DNA of 64,000 nucleotides from Propionibacteriaceae bacterium (GCA_031266665.1 JAISAO010000035.1:1-64000), one strand, 5' to 3'; positions 9,683 through 18,338 are shown, numbered from the stretch's first letter. The notes: a model not told the origin generated them from the letters alone. Numbers and translations are program-made.

Positions 9683-10672
9683 ATGACCGCCAACGCCCAG
9701 CCCCAACGGTCTGTCGCCGGTGGGACCCCGCCGCCGCCCGACGACCAGGTGGCGGCGCTGGCCCGGGCTGTGGCCGACCAGGTGGCCCAGGTCGTCCGGG
9801 GCCGCCGCCGGACCGCCGATTTGGCGGTCACGGCCCTGCTGGCCGAGGGCCACCTGTTGATCGAGGACGTGCCCGGGGTGGGCAAGACCACCTTGGCCAA
9901 GGCCCTGGCCGCCAGTCTCGACGCCAGCGTCGGCCGGATCCAGTTCACCCCCGACCTGATGCCGTCCGACATCACCGGCTCCCACGTCTACCTGGCCGAG
10001 CGGGGCGGGCTGGAGTTCCGGGCCGGACCGGTCTTCGCCCACATCGTCATCGCCGATGAGATCAACCGGGCCTCGCCCAAAACCCAGTCGGCCCTGTTGG
10101 AGGCCATGCAGGAGGGCCACGTCACCGTCGATGGCACGACCTACGCCCTGCCCCGCCCCTTCCTGGTGGTGGCCACCCAGAACCCGGTCGAGTTGGAGGG
10201 CACCTACCCCCTGCCCGAGGCCCAGCGGGACCGTTTCCTGGCCCAAACCGGGGTCGGCTACCCCGATCTGGAGCAGGAGATCGCCGTCTTGGACGGCCAG
10301 GAGATACGTGACCCGCTGACCGGGCTGCGGCCGGTGGCCACGGCCGACCAAGTCCAGTCCATGATCGCCAGCGTCCGCCGGCTGTACACCGCCCCGGCGA
10401 TCAAGCGTTACATCGCCGAATTGGCCCGGGCCACCCGGTTGGCCGACGAGACCGTCTTGGGGGCCTCGCCTAGAGCCGCCATCCAGTTGCTGCGGGCGGC
10501 CAAGGCCGCCGCCTGCCTGGCCCAGCGCCGCCACGTCCTGCCGGACGACGTCCAGGGGCTGGTCCTGCCGGTCTGGGGCCATCGTCTGGTCTTGACCCGC
10601 TCGGCCCTGCGGCAGGGCGTCACCCCGGAGAGCCTGCTGCGCCGCTGCCTGGAACGGACGCCGGTCCGCTGA
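9683..10672 (+). CDS. MoxR family AAA+ ATPase (module 1)
   Basis: 329 aa. MoxR ATPases act as chaperone-like partners of DUF58 and VWA proteins. Walker A VPGVGKTTLAK, Walker B IVIADEINRA, sensor 1 VVATQNPVELEGTYPLPEAQ (trimmed) and arginine finger DRFL are visible, with the C-terminal lid near ASPRAAIQLLRAAKA. The ATG at 9683 follows GAGAGGATGCT. The next gene begins 16 nt after the stop, so this is the first gene of a MoxR-DUF58-transglutaminase operon. It is paralogous to the MoxR at 56646. Confidence 0.93.
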   Translation: MTANAQPQRSVAGGTPPPPDDQVAALARAVADQVAQVVRGRRRTADLAVTALLAEGHLLIEDVPGVGKTTLAKALAASLDASVGRIQFTPDLMPSDITGSHVYLAERGGLEFRAGPVFAHIVIADEINRASPKTQSALLEAMQEGHVTVDGTTYALPRPFLVVATQNPVELEGTYPLPEAQRDRFLAQTGVGYPDLEQEIAVLDGQEIRDPLTGLRPVATADQVQSMIASVRRLYTAPAIKRYIAELARATRLADETVLGASPRAAIQLLRAAKAAACLAQRRHVLPDDVQGLVLPVWGHRLVLTRSALRQGVTPESLLRRCLERTPVR

Positions 10673-10687
10673 CCGGGTGATCGGGTG

Positions 10688-12094
10688 ATGAGCGGGGTCC
10701 GAACCGGCCGCCCCCGGCCGACGACCGCCCAGCGGGACTGGGAACGCCCGACGGCGCCAGACCGCCCGGCCGGCGGCAGGCCTCCCCGGAGCCGGCGGCG
10801 GATCACCGCCCGCGGAACGGTCGTCGCCCTGGTGGCAGTCGGCTGCCTGGGGTTGGGCCTGGCCGGCGCCTATCCCATTCCGACGGCCATCGGCGCGACT
10901 CTGGCCGGCCTGCTGGTCTTCGACCGGCTGGTCTTGGTCGGCGGCCGGCGGGGGCGCCACCAGTCGCCGGTCCGACTGGTGGCGCCCAACCCGGTCTCGG
11001 TCGGCGACCAGGTGACCGTGGCTTGGTCGGACCCGCAACTCCACCGTCTGGCCGACGCGGCCGACGGTTTGCCGCCCGGCTTGACCCGCCTGACCCCGCC
11101 CGGTCGACGGGAGACCCTGGTCCAGGCCGAGCGGCGGGGGGTCTTCGACTGGCCGGGCGGACGGATCGGCCGGGTCGCCCCCTTCGACCTGGTCCGGGTC
11201 TGGACCGATCTGCCGGCTGGTCCCCGGCTGGTGGTCTGGCCGCCGGTCGCCCCGGTGGTCGGGCCACGGCCGGACGGGGAGGCCGACGGCGGGCGGGTCG
11301 GCCCGCGCCAGCCCAGCTTGGAGGATGTGACGCTGCGCGACTACCGGCCGGGCGACGAGTGGCGCCGCGTCCACTGGCGCTCCTCGGCCCGGCGGGGACG
11401 GCTGATGACCCGCACCGAGGAGCCCGGCCGCCAGCCCGTCACCCGTCTTAGGCTGGCCCTGGACCCGACCGCCCCCTGGGCGGCGGGCGAGCGGGCCATC
11501 GCCCTGGCCGCCAGTTGGGCCGTGTCCGGCGGCGAGGCCGGCTGGACGGTCGAGTTGGAGGCCGACGGGCTAGATCCGGGTGACAACGCCCGGCCCGCGC
11601 CCTTGGCCCGGCTGATGGCCACTGTCACCAGGCCGGCCGACGCCAGGCCGGCGGCCGCCGTCGCCCCACCCCAGGCCATCGTCGCCCCGCCCGCCGCAGC
11701 CGTCACCAGGCCCTTAGACGATCAGTGGCCGGTCGCCCGGGGCGCCGTGCCCGAGCTGTTGGACCAACTGGCGGCCCTCGACTGGTCGCGGGGCCGAGAC
11801 CTGGCGGATCAACTGGCGGCCCCCTGGGAGCAGGCCGGGGCGGAGCGGCCGGGTCTGACGCTGGCGCTGGTCGCGCCGGGCGCTCGGGCGGGCCTGCCAC
11901 CCGGGGCGGCGCCCCCGTCCGGGGTCGGACTGATGGTCCTGGTCGGCCCCGCGCCGACCGCTCCCGATTGGCGGGACGACTACGAGCGGGCGGGCTGGAC
12001 GGTGCTTCGGAGCGACCCGGACAGGCCCTTGGCCGAGGCTTGTCTGGCCGTGGGCGAGGCCCTGGCCCGGGCCGGAACCAGGCGGGCACCATGA
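10688..12094 (+). CDS. DUF58 domain protein (module 1)
   Basis: 468 aa. Two adjacent hydrophobic segments near the N-terminus (VVALVAVGCLGLGLAGAYP and TAIGATLAGLLVFDRLVLV) anchor it in the membrane. The DUF58 core is clear: SLEDVTLRDYRPGDEWRRVHW followed by SSARRGRLMTRTEEP. DUF58 proteins pair with MoxR ATPases and often with transglutaminases, in envelope-related roles not well defined. GTG at 10685 and ATG at 10688 are adjacent possible starts. The stop overlaps the first of two tandem ATGs at 12091, part of a duplicated 50-bp segment. Confidence 0.88.
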   Translation: MSGVRTGRPRPTTAQRDWERPTAPDRPAGGRPPRSRRRITARGTVVALVAVGCLGLGLAGAYPIPTAIGATLAGLLVFDRLVLVGGRRGRHQSPVRLVAPNPVSVGDQVTVAWSDPQLHRLADAADGLPPGLTRLTPPGRRETLVQAERRGVFDWPGGRIGRVAPFDLVRVWTDLPAGPRLVVWPPVAPVVGPRPDGEADGGRVGPRQPSLEDVTLRDYRPGDEWRRVHWRSSARRGRLMTRTEEPGRQPVTRLRLALDPTAPWAAGERAIALAASWAVSGGEAGWTVELEADGLDPGDNARPAPLARLMATVTRPADARPAAAVAPPQAIVAPPAAAVTRPLDDQWPVARGAVPELLDQLAALDWSRGRDLADQLAAPWEQAGAERPGLTLALVAPGARAGLPPGAAPPSGVGLMVLVGPAPTAPDWRDDYERAGWTVLRSDPDRPLAEACLAVGEALARAGTRRAP

Positions 12095-12170
12095 GCCCAG
12101 CCGACAGCCTCGTGGTTTTGGCCGGAAGCAGGCGGTCGTCATGAGCCCCGCCGACAATCTCGTGGTCCTG
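12071..12170 (+). repeat. Imperfect 50-bp tandem duplication of a gene start
   Basis: 12071-12120 and 12121-12170 match at 41 of 50 positions, with no similarity beyond either edge. Each copy holds a GGCGG tract, an ATGA stop/start overlap and codons for MSPAD. Since 50 is not a multiple of 3, the copies lie in different frames. Confidence 0.9.
12091..12144 (+). CDS. 17-codon mini-ORF from the duplicated start
   Basis: The upstream copy of the duplicated start encodes MSPADSLVVLAGSRRSS and stops at TGA 12142-12144, which overlaps the ATG of the full transglutaminase gene at 12141. It begins at the ATGA overlap with the DUF58 stop. It is likely the original start of the downstream gene, now cut short by the duplication. 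It could relay translating ribosomes from DUF58 to the next gene; whether the peptide has any role is unknown. Confidence 0.4.
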   Translation: MSPADSLVVLAGSRRSS

Positions 12171-14513
12171 GCAGTGGCCCTGGTGGCCCTGTTCCTGGCG
12201 CTGTGGCTGGGCCGAGACAGAGGGGCAGACGGTCTGAATCATCCCGGCCGCACCACCGGTTGGATCGTCTTGACCCTGGTGGTGTCCTTGGCGGCCCTGC
12301 TCCAACTCTTGCGGCCGGGACCGTGGATCATCTCCAGCCTGACGGTCATCGTGGTGGTGGCCGCTGCCATGGGGCTGGCCCGGCGCCTGCGCGCCTGGCT
12401 GGCGGGGCCGGCCGGCCTGGCCGCGACCCTGCTGTTCACGACGGCGGTCACCGCCCCGGAGCGGGCCCTGTGGGGCTTCTGGCCGACGCCGGCCGCCCTG
12501 CGCCAGTTGGGGCGGGAGTTGCTGGCCGCCACCGTCCGGGTGCGGACGGCCTTGCCGCTGGAGAGTGACGGGGCCGAGTTCGTGCCCCTGATCGTCTTGG
12601 TCTTGGGGCTGATCACCCTGGTGGCCGTGGCCTGCGCCGTCGATCTGGGCTGGCCGGCCGTGGCCGGGGCGACGGCGGTCGGACCTTGGGCCGTGCTGGG
12701 CGCCATTCGCTACGACGACGCCTTCCCCGCCCTGGCCCTGACCGGGCTCGGCTTCGCCGGGCTGTTGGCCTATGGCCACCGCCGCCGCCGGGACAACGCC
12801 TCCGCCTGGCCCAGGAGCGTTGTGGCGCTCGGTCTGGCGGTCGCCCTGGTGGCCCCGCTGGTGGCACTACCCCTGCTCCAGCGGACGCCGGTCTGGGGCA
12901 CCGGGCGGGCGACCCTGGTGGCCTGGCGCGAGCGGCTGACCGGAGCATCACGGGACGGGATCGACCTGACGGTCGGCCTGGACAGCTGGCTGGGACAGCC
13001 CAACAACCAGGTCATGTTGCGGCTGACACCCCTGAGCGACCAGGACCTCCAGGGGACGCGACTGCGCCTGGGTGTCAGCTATGACTTCGACGGCCGTGGC
13101 TGGAGCTTGGCCACGTCGTCTTGGGCGCCCGGCCGCGATCTGGTCCTGCTGTGGCCCGAAGGCGCCCGCCCCGACTCCAGCCCCTGGCTGTGGGGCGACC
13201 CCCAGGGACTAACGGTCGAGCAGGTCAGCCTGCAAGCGCCGCAGGATCGTCTGCCGTTGACCACCGGGCCGAAGACGGCGGTCGGGCTGGAACCCTTCTA
13301 TTACGACGCCAAGACCGACTCGGCCCGGCGTGACGGCGGCCTGGCCCCGGGCACGGGCTACCAGCTATTGACCTGGCCACTGCGGCGCGACCAGTTGGCC
13401 TGGCTGACCGCTGACCCGGCCGCCGCCGATCCCCGGGCCAGCGCCGCCGTCGCCATCCCCCACACCGACCAATTGACCGCTCTGGCCCAGGGCATCGTGG
13501 CCGGTCAGAGATCGGACCTGGGCCGGGCCCAGGCTCTGGTGGACTATCTGACCGGCCCCGGCTTCGTCTACGACCGCTCGGTCCCGGCGTCGACCGGCGA
13601 CGACCCGGTGTGGGACTTCCTGCAGCGCCGCTCGGGCTATTGCGTCCACTACGCCACCGCCTTCGCCCTGATGGCCCGGGCCGTCGGCCTGCCGGTCCGG
13701 CTAGCCGTCGGCTTCGCCTCCGGACGGCCGCTGGAGGGAGGCCGGCGGGAGATTCGCGGCCTCGACGCCCACGCCTGGCCCGAGGTCTACTTCGAGGGCG
13801 CCGGCTGGGTGGCGTTCGAGCCCACCCCCGGCCTGGCCGAGGCCCTGACGGCGGCCGTGGAGCCGACGCCCGAACCAACCGCCGCCGAACCGACGCCCGA
13901 ACCAACCGCCACCGCCCTGCCCGACGACGCCGCCGAGTCCCCGGCCGCCGCCTGGGGGTGGCGCTGGCTCGGAATCGGCCTGTTGGTCGGACTGGTGCTG
14001 TCGGCGGCCCTCCTGGGGCGCTGGCAGTGGCGTCGCCGGGCGGATCTGGAGACGGTCTGGCGATCCGTCAGCCGCCGCCTGTGGCGGGCCGACCGCCGCC
14101 GCTCGGCCCCACCCCACCGCTGGTCGCTCGGCGGTCGGGCAGCGGTGGGGCTGGGCTCAGGCCTGATCCACCGATTTTCGACTACCGAGCAGCGCCTACC
14201 ATCGGTGGATCAAGGCTCAGGCCAGCTGCCGGTCGGTCTGAGCCCCGGGGCCTTGGCCCGACGCCTGGCCGTCGACCTCGGCCTCGACCCCGAATCGCGC
14301 GCCGCCCTGTTCCGCCTGTCCCAGTTGGTCGAGGACCGCCGCTACGGCCCACCGGCCGACCAACCGCCGGCGGAGGAGGCCGACGCCTGGGCCCGTCAGT
14401 GGCGCCGCCGATTGGAGCGGCCCGGGCGGCGACCACCCGGGACCGCGCCTGGGCCCGCCCGAGCCGCCGACGGCCCACCGTCCGGCCGGGGCCGTGGCCG
14501 AAGCTTCGGCTGA
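12141..14513 (+). CDS. TgpA-like transglutaminase-like membrane protein
   Basis: 790 aa. About six N-terminal membrane segments, a long extracytoplasmic region, then a transglutaminase-like core: Cys about 501 in RRSGYCVHYATAFALMARA and His about 544 in LDAHAWPEVYF, with FEPTPG at the usual third position (Glu instead of Asp). A Pro/Thr/Glu repeat (EPTPEPTAAEPTPEPTA) leads to a last membrane helix (GIGLLVGLVLSAALLG) and a cytoplasmic tail. This matches proteins that follow MoxR and DUF58, such as Pseudomonas TgpA, though the substrate is unknown. The tail at 14112-14222 contains a copy of a palindromic repeat, read as LIHRFSTTEQRLPSVDQG. The start at 12141 overlaps the mini-ORF stop. Confidence 0.9.
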   Translation: MSPADNLVVLAVALVALFLALWLGRDRGADGLNHPGRTTGWIVLTLVVSLAALLQLLRPGPWIISSLTVIVVVAAAMGLARRLRAWLAGPAGLAATLLFTTAVTAPERALWGFWPTPAALRQLGRELLAATVRVRTALPLESDGAEFVPLIVLVLGLITLVAVACAVDLGWPAVAGATAVGPWAVLGAIRYDDAFPALALTGLGFAGLLAYGHRRRRDNASAWPRSVVALGLAVALVAPLVALPLLQRTPVWGTGRATLVAWRERLTGASRDGIDLTVGLDSWLGQPNNQVMLRLTPLSDQDLQGTRLRLGVSYDFDGRGWSLATSSWAPGRDLVLLWPEGARPDSSPWLWGDPQGLTVEQVSLQAPQDRLPLTTGPKTAVGLEPFYYDAKTDSARRDGGLAPGTGYQLLTWPLRRDQLAWLTADPAAADPRASAAVAIPHTDQLTALAQGIVAGQRSDLGRAQALVDYLTGPGFVYDRSVPASTGDDPVWDFLQRRSGYCVHYATAFALMARAVGLPVRLAVGFASGRPLEGGRREIRGLDAHAWPEVYFEGAGWVAFEPTPGLAEALTAAVEPTPEPTAAEPTPEPTATALPDDAAESPAAAWGWRWLGIGLLVGLVLSAALLGRWQWRRRADLETVWRSVSRRLWRADRRRSAPPHRWSLGGRAAVGLGSGLIHRFSTTEQRLPSVDQGSGQLPVGLSPGALARRLAVDLGLDPESRAALFRLSQLVEDRRYGPPADQPPAEEADAWARQWRRRLERPGRRPPGTAPGPARAADGPPSGRGRGRSFG
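14112..14222 (+). repeat. Palindromic element, family 1, copy inside a coding sequence
   Basis: Two stem-loops lie in frame in the transglutaminase tail: CCCCACCGCT/AGCGGTGGGG (14112-14150) and TGATCCACCGAT/ATCGGTGGATCA (14164-14212). From 14168, CCACCGATTTTCGACTACC and then GAGC match the reverse complement of the intergenic copy at 47649-47671 at 20 of 23 positions. Confidence 0.7.
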
Positions 14514-14681
14514 AACCGAAGCTCCGGCTGAAACCGGGGCCGGCCCGACCGAGACCGGGAAGGCGGCTGTGACGTTAGACTAGCCACCCGGCCGACGAAT
14601 CGTCGGAAAGGATTGTTCACGGAGGCTGATTCACGGTTTGACGGCGCTATCGACGGGTCAGGCTCGCCCAGCCATCACCAG

Positions 14682-14714
14682 TCGTCATCCCGGACTTGAT
14701 CCGAGATCTGGGCC
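14682..14714 (+). repeat. REP-like palindromic repeat, family 2 copy
   Basis: TCGTCATCCCGGACTTGATC followed by CGAGATCTGGGCCC, in the 266-bp gap between the transglutaminase gene and icd. It resembles the CGTCATCCCGGACTTGATC repeat found in many high-G+C genomes. The rest of the gap holds two direct copies of CGGCTGAAACCG near 14506-14536 and no gene. Confidence 0.6.
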
Positions 14715-14779
14715 CGACCGCGCCTAAGCCTGACCAACCGACCGAGATCCCGGCCGCCGAAACCTGGAAAGGATGACCG

Positions 14780-16000
14780 ATGGACAAACTCAAGGTGGCG
14801 GGACCGCTGGTCGAATTGGACGGCGACGAGATGACCCGGGTGATCTGGGGCTTCATCAAGGAGCGCCTGATCCTGCCCTATCTCGATATCGACCTCGACT
14901 ACTACGACCTATCTGTGACACAGCGCGATGCCAGCGACGACCAGGTGACGGTCGAGGCCGCCCACGCCATCCAGCGGGCCGGAGCCGGCGTCAAATGTGC
15001 CACCATCACGCCGGACGAGGCCCGGGTGGCCGAGTTCGGGCTGAAGCGGATGTGGCCCTCCCCCAACGGCACCATCCGCAATATCTTGGGCGGCGTGGTC
15101 TTCCGCGAGCCCATCATCTGCCGCAATGTGCCTCGGTTGGTGCCGGGCTGGACCAAGCCCATCGTCATCGCCCGCCACGCCCACGCCGACCAGTACAAGG
15201 CCCAGAACTTCGTCGTCCCCGGCCCCGGCCGGGTGACCATCGCCTTCCAGCCGGCCGACGGCTCCCAGCCGCTGGAGTTCGTGGTGGCCGACTACCCCGA
15301 AGAGGGCGGCGTGGCCCTGGGGATGTACAACTTCAAGCGCTCCATCGCCGACTTCGCCCAGGCCTGCTTCGCCTACGCCCTGCAACGCGGCTACCCGGTC
15401 TACCTGTCGACCAAGAACACCATCCTGAAGGCCTACGACGGTCAGTTCAAGGATGTCTTCGCCGAAATCTTCGAACGCGATTTCCAAGCCCAGTTCGCCG
15501 CCGCCGGGCTGACCTACGAGCACCGTCTGATCGATGACATGGTGGCCTCGGCCATGAAATGGCCGGGCGGCTACCTGTGGGCCTGCAAGAACTACGACGG
15601 TGACGTCCAGTCCGACATCGTGGCCCAGGGCTTCGGCTCGCTCGGGCTGATGACCTCGGTCCTGATGACCCCGGACGGGCGGGTGGTCGAGGCCGAGGCC
15701 GCCCACGGCACCGTCACCCGCCACTACCGCCTGCACCAGCAGGGCCAGCCGACCTCGACCAACCCCATCGCCTCGATCTTCGCCTGGACCGGCGGCCTGA
15801 AGCACCGGGGCAAGCTCGACTGTGATCCGGCCCTGATCGGCTTCGCCCGCGCCCTGGAGGAGGTCTGCGTGGCCACGGTCGAGGCCGGCCAGATGACCAA
15901 AGACTTGGCGCTGTTGATCGGCCCGGATCAGCCCTGGCTGACGACCGAGGCCTTCCTGGCCGTCCTGGACGACAACCTGGCGGCGGCCCGGGCGCGGTAG
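14780..16000 (+). CDS. icd: NADP-dependent isocitrate dehydrogenase (dimeric, eukaryotic-like subfamily)
   Basis: 406 aa. Oxidatively decarboxylates isocitrate to 2-oxoglutarate in the TCA cycle and supplies NADPH. The N-terminus ([16 protein letters not shown]), [46 protein letters not shown], and [20 protein letters not shown] (20 residues shown) identify the dimeric IDH subfamily close to mitochondrial and cytosolic IDH rather than E. coli-type Icd. Metal-binding Asp residues (DGDEM, LIDDM) are present. AAAGGATGACCG precedes the ATG. It appears monocistronic. Confidence 0.95.
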   Translation: MDKLKVAGPLVELDGDEMTRVIWGFIKERLILPYLDIDLDYYDLSVTQRDASDDQVTVEAAHAIQRAGAGVKCATITPDEARVAEFGLKRMWPSPNGTIRNILGGVVFREPIICRNVPRLVPGWTKPIVIARHAHADQYKAQNFVVPGPGRVTIAFQPADGSQPLEFVVADYPEEGGVALGMYNFKRSIADFAQACFAYALQRGYPVYLSTKNTILKAYDGQFKDVFAEIFERDFQAQFAAAGLTYEHRLIDDMVASAMKWPGGYLWACKNYDGDVQSDIVAQGFGSLGLMTSVLMTPDGRVVEAEAAHGTVTRHYRLHQQGQPTSTNPIASIFAWTGGLKHRGKLDCDPALIGFARALEEVCVATVEAGQMTKDLALLIGPDQPWLTTEAFLAVLDDNLAAARAR

Positions 16001-16026
16001 TGGGAGCAGCCCGGGCAGCGGTCTAA

Positions 16027-16110
16027 GGCGCGTCGACCGGAACAGTCATCCAGCGACCCAGGGCGCGTCGACCGGAGCGGTCATCCAGCGGCCTCGGGCG
16101 CGTCGGCCGG
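16027..16110 (+). repeat. 35-bp tandem repeat, about 2.4 copies
   Basis: GGCGCGTCG starts at 16027, 16062 and 16097, an exact 35-bp period. The first two units are nearly identical (GTCGACCGGARCRGTCATCC). The array fills most of the 167-bp gap between the convergent icd and the kinase-like gene. Confidence 0.75.
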
Positions 16111-16167
16111 GTTGTCCCCCAGGCCCGGCCGGTCGTCGTTCCGGCCAGTCGTCGGCCTATCCGGGGC

Positions 16168-16734
16168 TCAGGCTTCGGCCGGGGCCGAGTCGCCGTCCAC
16201 GATCAGGTCGGCCGAGCCGGCCGGGTCCTGCTCTTGGACATAGGCCAGTTCGCGCCCCAGCCAGTGGGTCGACCAGCAGTCCCAGCGGTCGCCGGGGCGG
16301 GACCGGACCCGGCGGTGGCGCAACCCCTCGTCCACCTCCAGCCACAGTCTGAGATCCCAGTCCGTCCGCACCGCCTGATCCAAGACGTGGATCCCCTCCA
16401 CCACCACCAAGGCGGTGGCGGGGTCGATCTCCAGCCGCCCGGTCGCCCGGTCGGCGGTCCAATGCCACAACTCGACCGATGCCGGCCGACCGGCCGCCAA
16501 GGGTCGCCAGACATCACGCTGGAAACGGGCGTGGTCCCACAGCTCGGGTCCTTGCTGGGCCAGGTCGTCGCCGTGGACCAGCCGGCCGCCCAGCCGCCCG
16601 GCCAGATAGCCCCCGAAGGTCGTCTTGCCCGCGCCGGTCAGCCCGTCGACAGCCACGAAACGGGGCCGGCCGGCCGCCCCCAGGCGCTCCAGCCGCTCGG
16701 CCACAGTGTCAGCCGCCGCCGCGAAACTCAGCAT
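16168..16734 (-). CDS. Uridine kinase-like P-loop phosphotransferase
   Basis: 188 aa. Walker A is VDGLTGAGKTTFGGYLA. The region LVHGDDLAQQGPELWDHARF carries the Asp expected for substrate binding, and IDPATALVVVEGIHVLDQAV resembles the Walker B and following helix of uridine kinases. Uridine kinases phosphorylate uridine or cytidine with GTP or ATP; proteins of this short actinobacterial type are usually annotated as uridine kinase without experimental proof, and related folds include panthothenate kinase and phosphoribulokinase. Transcribed opposite icd. The start lies 37 bp from the end of the low-G+C orphan upstream, so the two could share a transcript. Confidence 0.75.
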   Translation of the reverse strand: MLSFAAAADTVAERLERLGAAGRPRFVAVDGLTGAGKTTFGGYLAGRLGGRLVHGDDLAQQGPELWDHARFQRDVWRPLAAGRPASVELWHWTADRATGRLEIDPATALVVVEGIHVLDQAVRTDWDLRLWLEVDEGLRHRRVRSRPGDRWDCWSTHWLGRELAYVQEQDPAGSADLIVDGDSAPAEA

Positions 16735-16770
16735 CCGACCCCCTCTCCACCTGATACGCCGGACATATTT

Positions 16771-17454
16771 TTAATCTCCTTCCGCTGGGTTTGGCGTGTC
16801 GCACCGTATTGGAAAGATATCTAGTCCGCTGTCAGTGAATGTGCTGTACAATTTTTCGGAACAAGAGAGGAACAGTGAGTCCGAGTAGAGCGGCGAGGCT
16901 AGGCACCAAGACAAATCAGAAGGCCACAACCCGACCGGAAAATGACAATTGTTCTCATGGGTCATCGCACGAAAAAAAGACAGATTATCGTTGGCGACTA
17001 GAGTGACGTCGGTGAAAGGGTTATACCAGCAGTCAGGCGGAGATATGGCGCGCACACAGCCCCCGAGTATCATCTCACTCTCAGCGTACACCCCGGAAAC
17101 AGCTGCGATAATTATGGCTTTTGATTTCTTAACCGAGACCTCCAAGATATCTGCCATTCGGTTCGCCGTTTCAGCCCCGATCCATCCTTGCGGGTGAGAA
17201 AATTCGTGGCCGTTGAAGCGCCAGCATCCGTCGCCATCGGCGTACTCAGACCATCTAGTGGTGCTAAGCAATCTATCTCCTAGAAGATCCGACCAGAGCG
17301 ATTGCGTGACTTCGTCTTCGCCTCTAGGAGGAATGAAGATACGAGCTGCCATAGGTGAGCCTTGTACTATGAATCCTGAAACAAGATTCGCGTCATATCC
17401 AAAATGAGGAAGTGAAATCAAATCAAACGGTAGCTTCTTGCGCGCCTCGCTCAT
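16771..17454 (-). CDS. Low-G+C orphan protein of unknown function
   Basis: 227 aa, no signal peptide or membrane helix; I do not recognise the family. Seven Cys residues, several Trp, and a C-terminal block GLWPSDLSWCLASPLYSDS then LFLSCSEKLY. That block resembles a WP-D-x-W ... DS pattern I associate with small uncharacterised actinobacterial proteins, some next to toxins as candidate immunity genes; this is an inference. Base use is foreign: the 60-nt blocks at 16861 and 16921 have 32 and 30 G+C, against about 42 of 60 in neighbours, and AT-ending codons are common. The ATG at 17454 is chosen because upstream in-frame sequence is an antisense shadow of purU. It lies between purU and the kinase-like gene, all on the same strand. 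Confidence 0.7.
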   Translation of the reverse strand: MSEARKKLPFDLISLPHFGYDANLVSGFIVQGSPMAARIFIPPRGEDEVTQSLWSDLLGDRLLSTTRWSEYADGDGCWRFNGHEFSHPQGWIGAETANRMADILEVSVKKSKAIIIAAVSGVYAESEMILGGCVRAISPPDCWYNPFTDVTLVANDNLSFFRAMTHENNCHFPVGLWPSDLSWCLASPLYSDSLFLSCSEKLYSTFTDSGLDIFPIRCDTPNPAEGD

Positions 17455-17483
17455 CGCATGACCCTGGCCCAGCGGATCTGGGC

Positions 17484-18338
17484 TCAGTCGAAGATGACGG
17501 TGCGGATGCCGTCGGTTAGGACGCGGCGCTCGGCGTAGAGGCGGACGGCTCGGGCCAAGGTGGTCGACTCGATGTCGCGGCCGATCTCGACCAACTGCGG
17601 CACCGATTTGGCGTGGTCCACCGGGGCGACGTGCTGGGCGATGATCGGACCCTCGTCCAACTCGGCGGTGACGAAATGGGCTGTCGCCCCGATCAGCTTG
17701 ACCCCGCGGGCGTGGGCCTGGCGGTAAGGGTCGGCCCCCTTGAAACCGGGCAGGAAGGAGTGGTGAATGTTGATGGCCCGGCCGGCCAGGTCCTGGCACA
17801 GGGCCGGCGACAGGATTTGCATGTAGCGGGCCAGGACGACCAACTCGACAGCCTGCTCGGCCACCGCCTGGCGAATCCGCTGCTCCATCTGGGGCTTGGT
17901 CTCGGGCAGGACGGCGTGGTGCTCGAAGGGGACGCCGTAGAAGCGGGCCAGCGGCTCCAACCGGGGGTGGTTGGACAACACCAGGGGCACGTCGATCGGC
18001 AGGGAGCCCTGTCGCCAGCGGCTGAGCAGGGCGTCAAGGCAGTGGGGCGCGGTCGACACCAGGATCAGGCAGCGCAACGGCCGGCCGACGGCGTCGACCG
18101 CCAACCGCCCGTCCAGCCCTTGGGCCACCGGCCGCAGGGCCTGCTCCAAGGCGTCCCGGGGGCCGGCGTGCTCGACCTGGACCCGCCAGAAGAAACGGCC
18201 GGTGTCGGGCGAGGAGTACTGCTGGGACTCGGTGATATTGCCGCCGGCGGCGACGATGGCGCCGGCCAGGGCGTGGACGATGCCGGGCCGGTCCTGGCAG
18301 ACCAGCGTGCTGACGGAGTGGTTCGAGTCGGCGGTCAC
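17484..18338 (-). CDS. purU: Formyltetrahydrofolate deformylase
   Basis: 284 aa. Hydrolyses 10-formyl-THF to formate and THF, balancing one-carbon pools and feeding PurT-type purine synthesis. An N-terminal ACT domain (TLVCQDRPGIVHALAGAIVAA) precedes the formyltransferase-like domain with INIHHSFLPGFKGADPY, GATAHFVTAELDEGPIIAQH (His and Asp of the active site) and RVLTDGIRTVIFD at the end. The GTG at 18338 gives the family length; the frame is open to 18419 but those residues are Arg-rich and unlike PurU. The stop is followed by GCCCAGATCC, the half-site of palindrome family 1. Confidence 0.93.
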   Translation of the reverse strand: MTADSNHSVSTLVCQDRPGIVHALAGAIVAAGGNITESQQYSSPDTGRFFWRVQVEHAGPRDALEQALRPVAQGLDGRLAVDAVGRPLRCLILVSTAPHCLDALLSRWRQGSLPIDVPLVLSNHPRLEPLARFYGVPFEHHAVLPETKPQMEQRIRQAVAEQAVELVVLARYMQILSPALCQDLAGRAINIHHSFLPGFKGADPYRQAHARGVKLIGATAHFVTAELDEGPIIAQHVAPVDHAKSVPQLVEIGRDIESTTLARAVRLYAERRVLTDGIRTVIFD

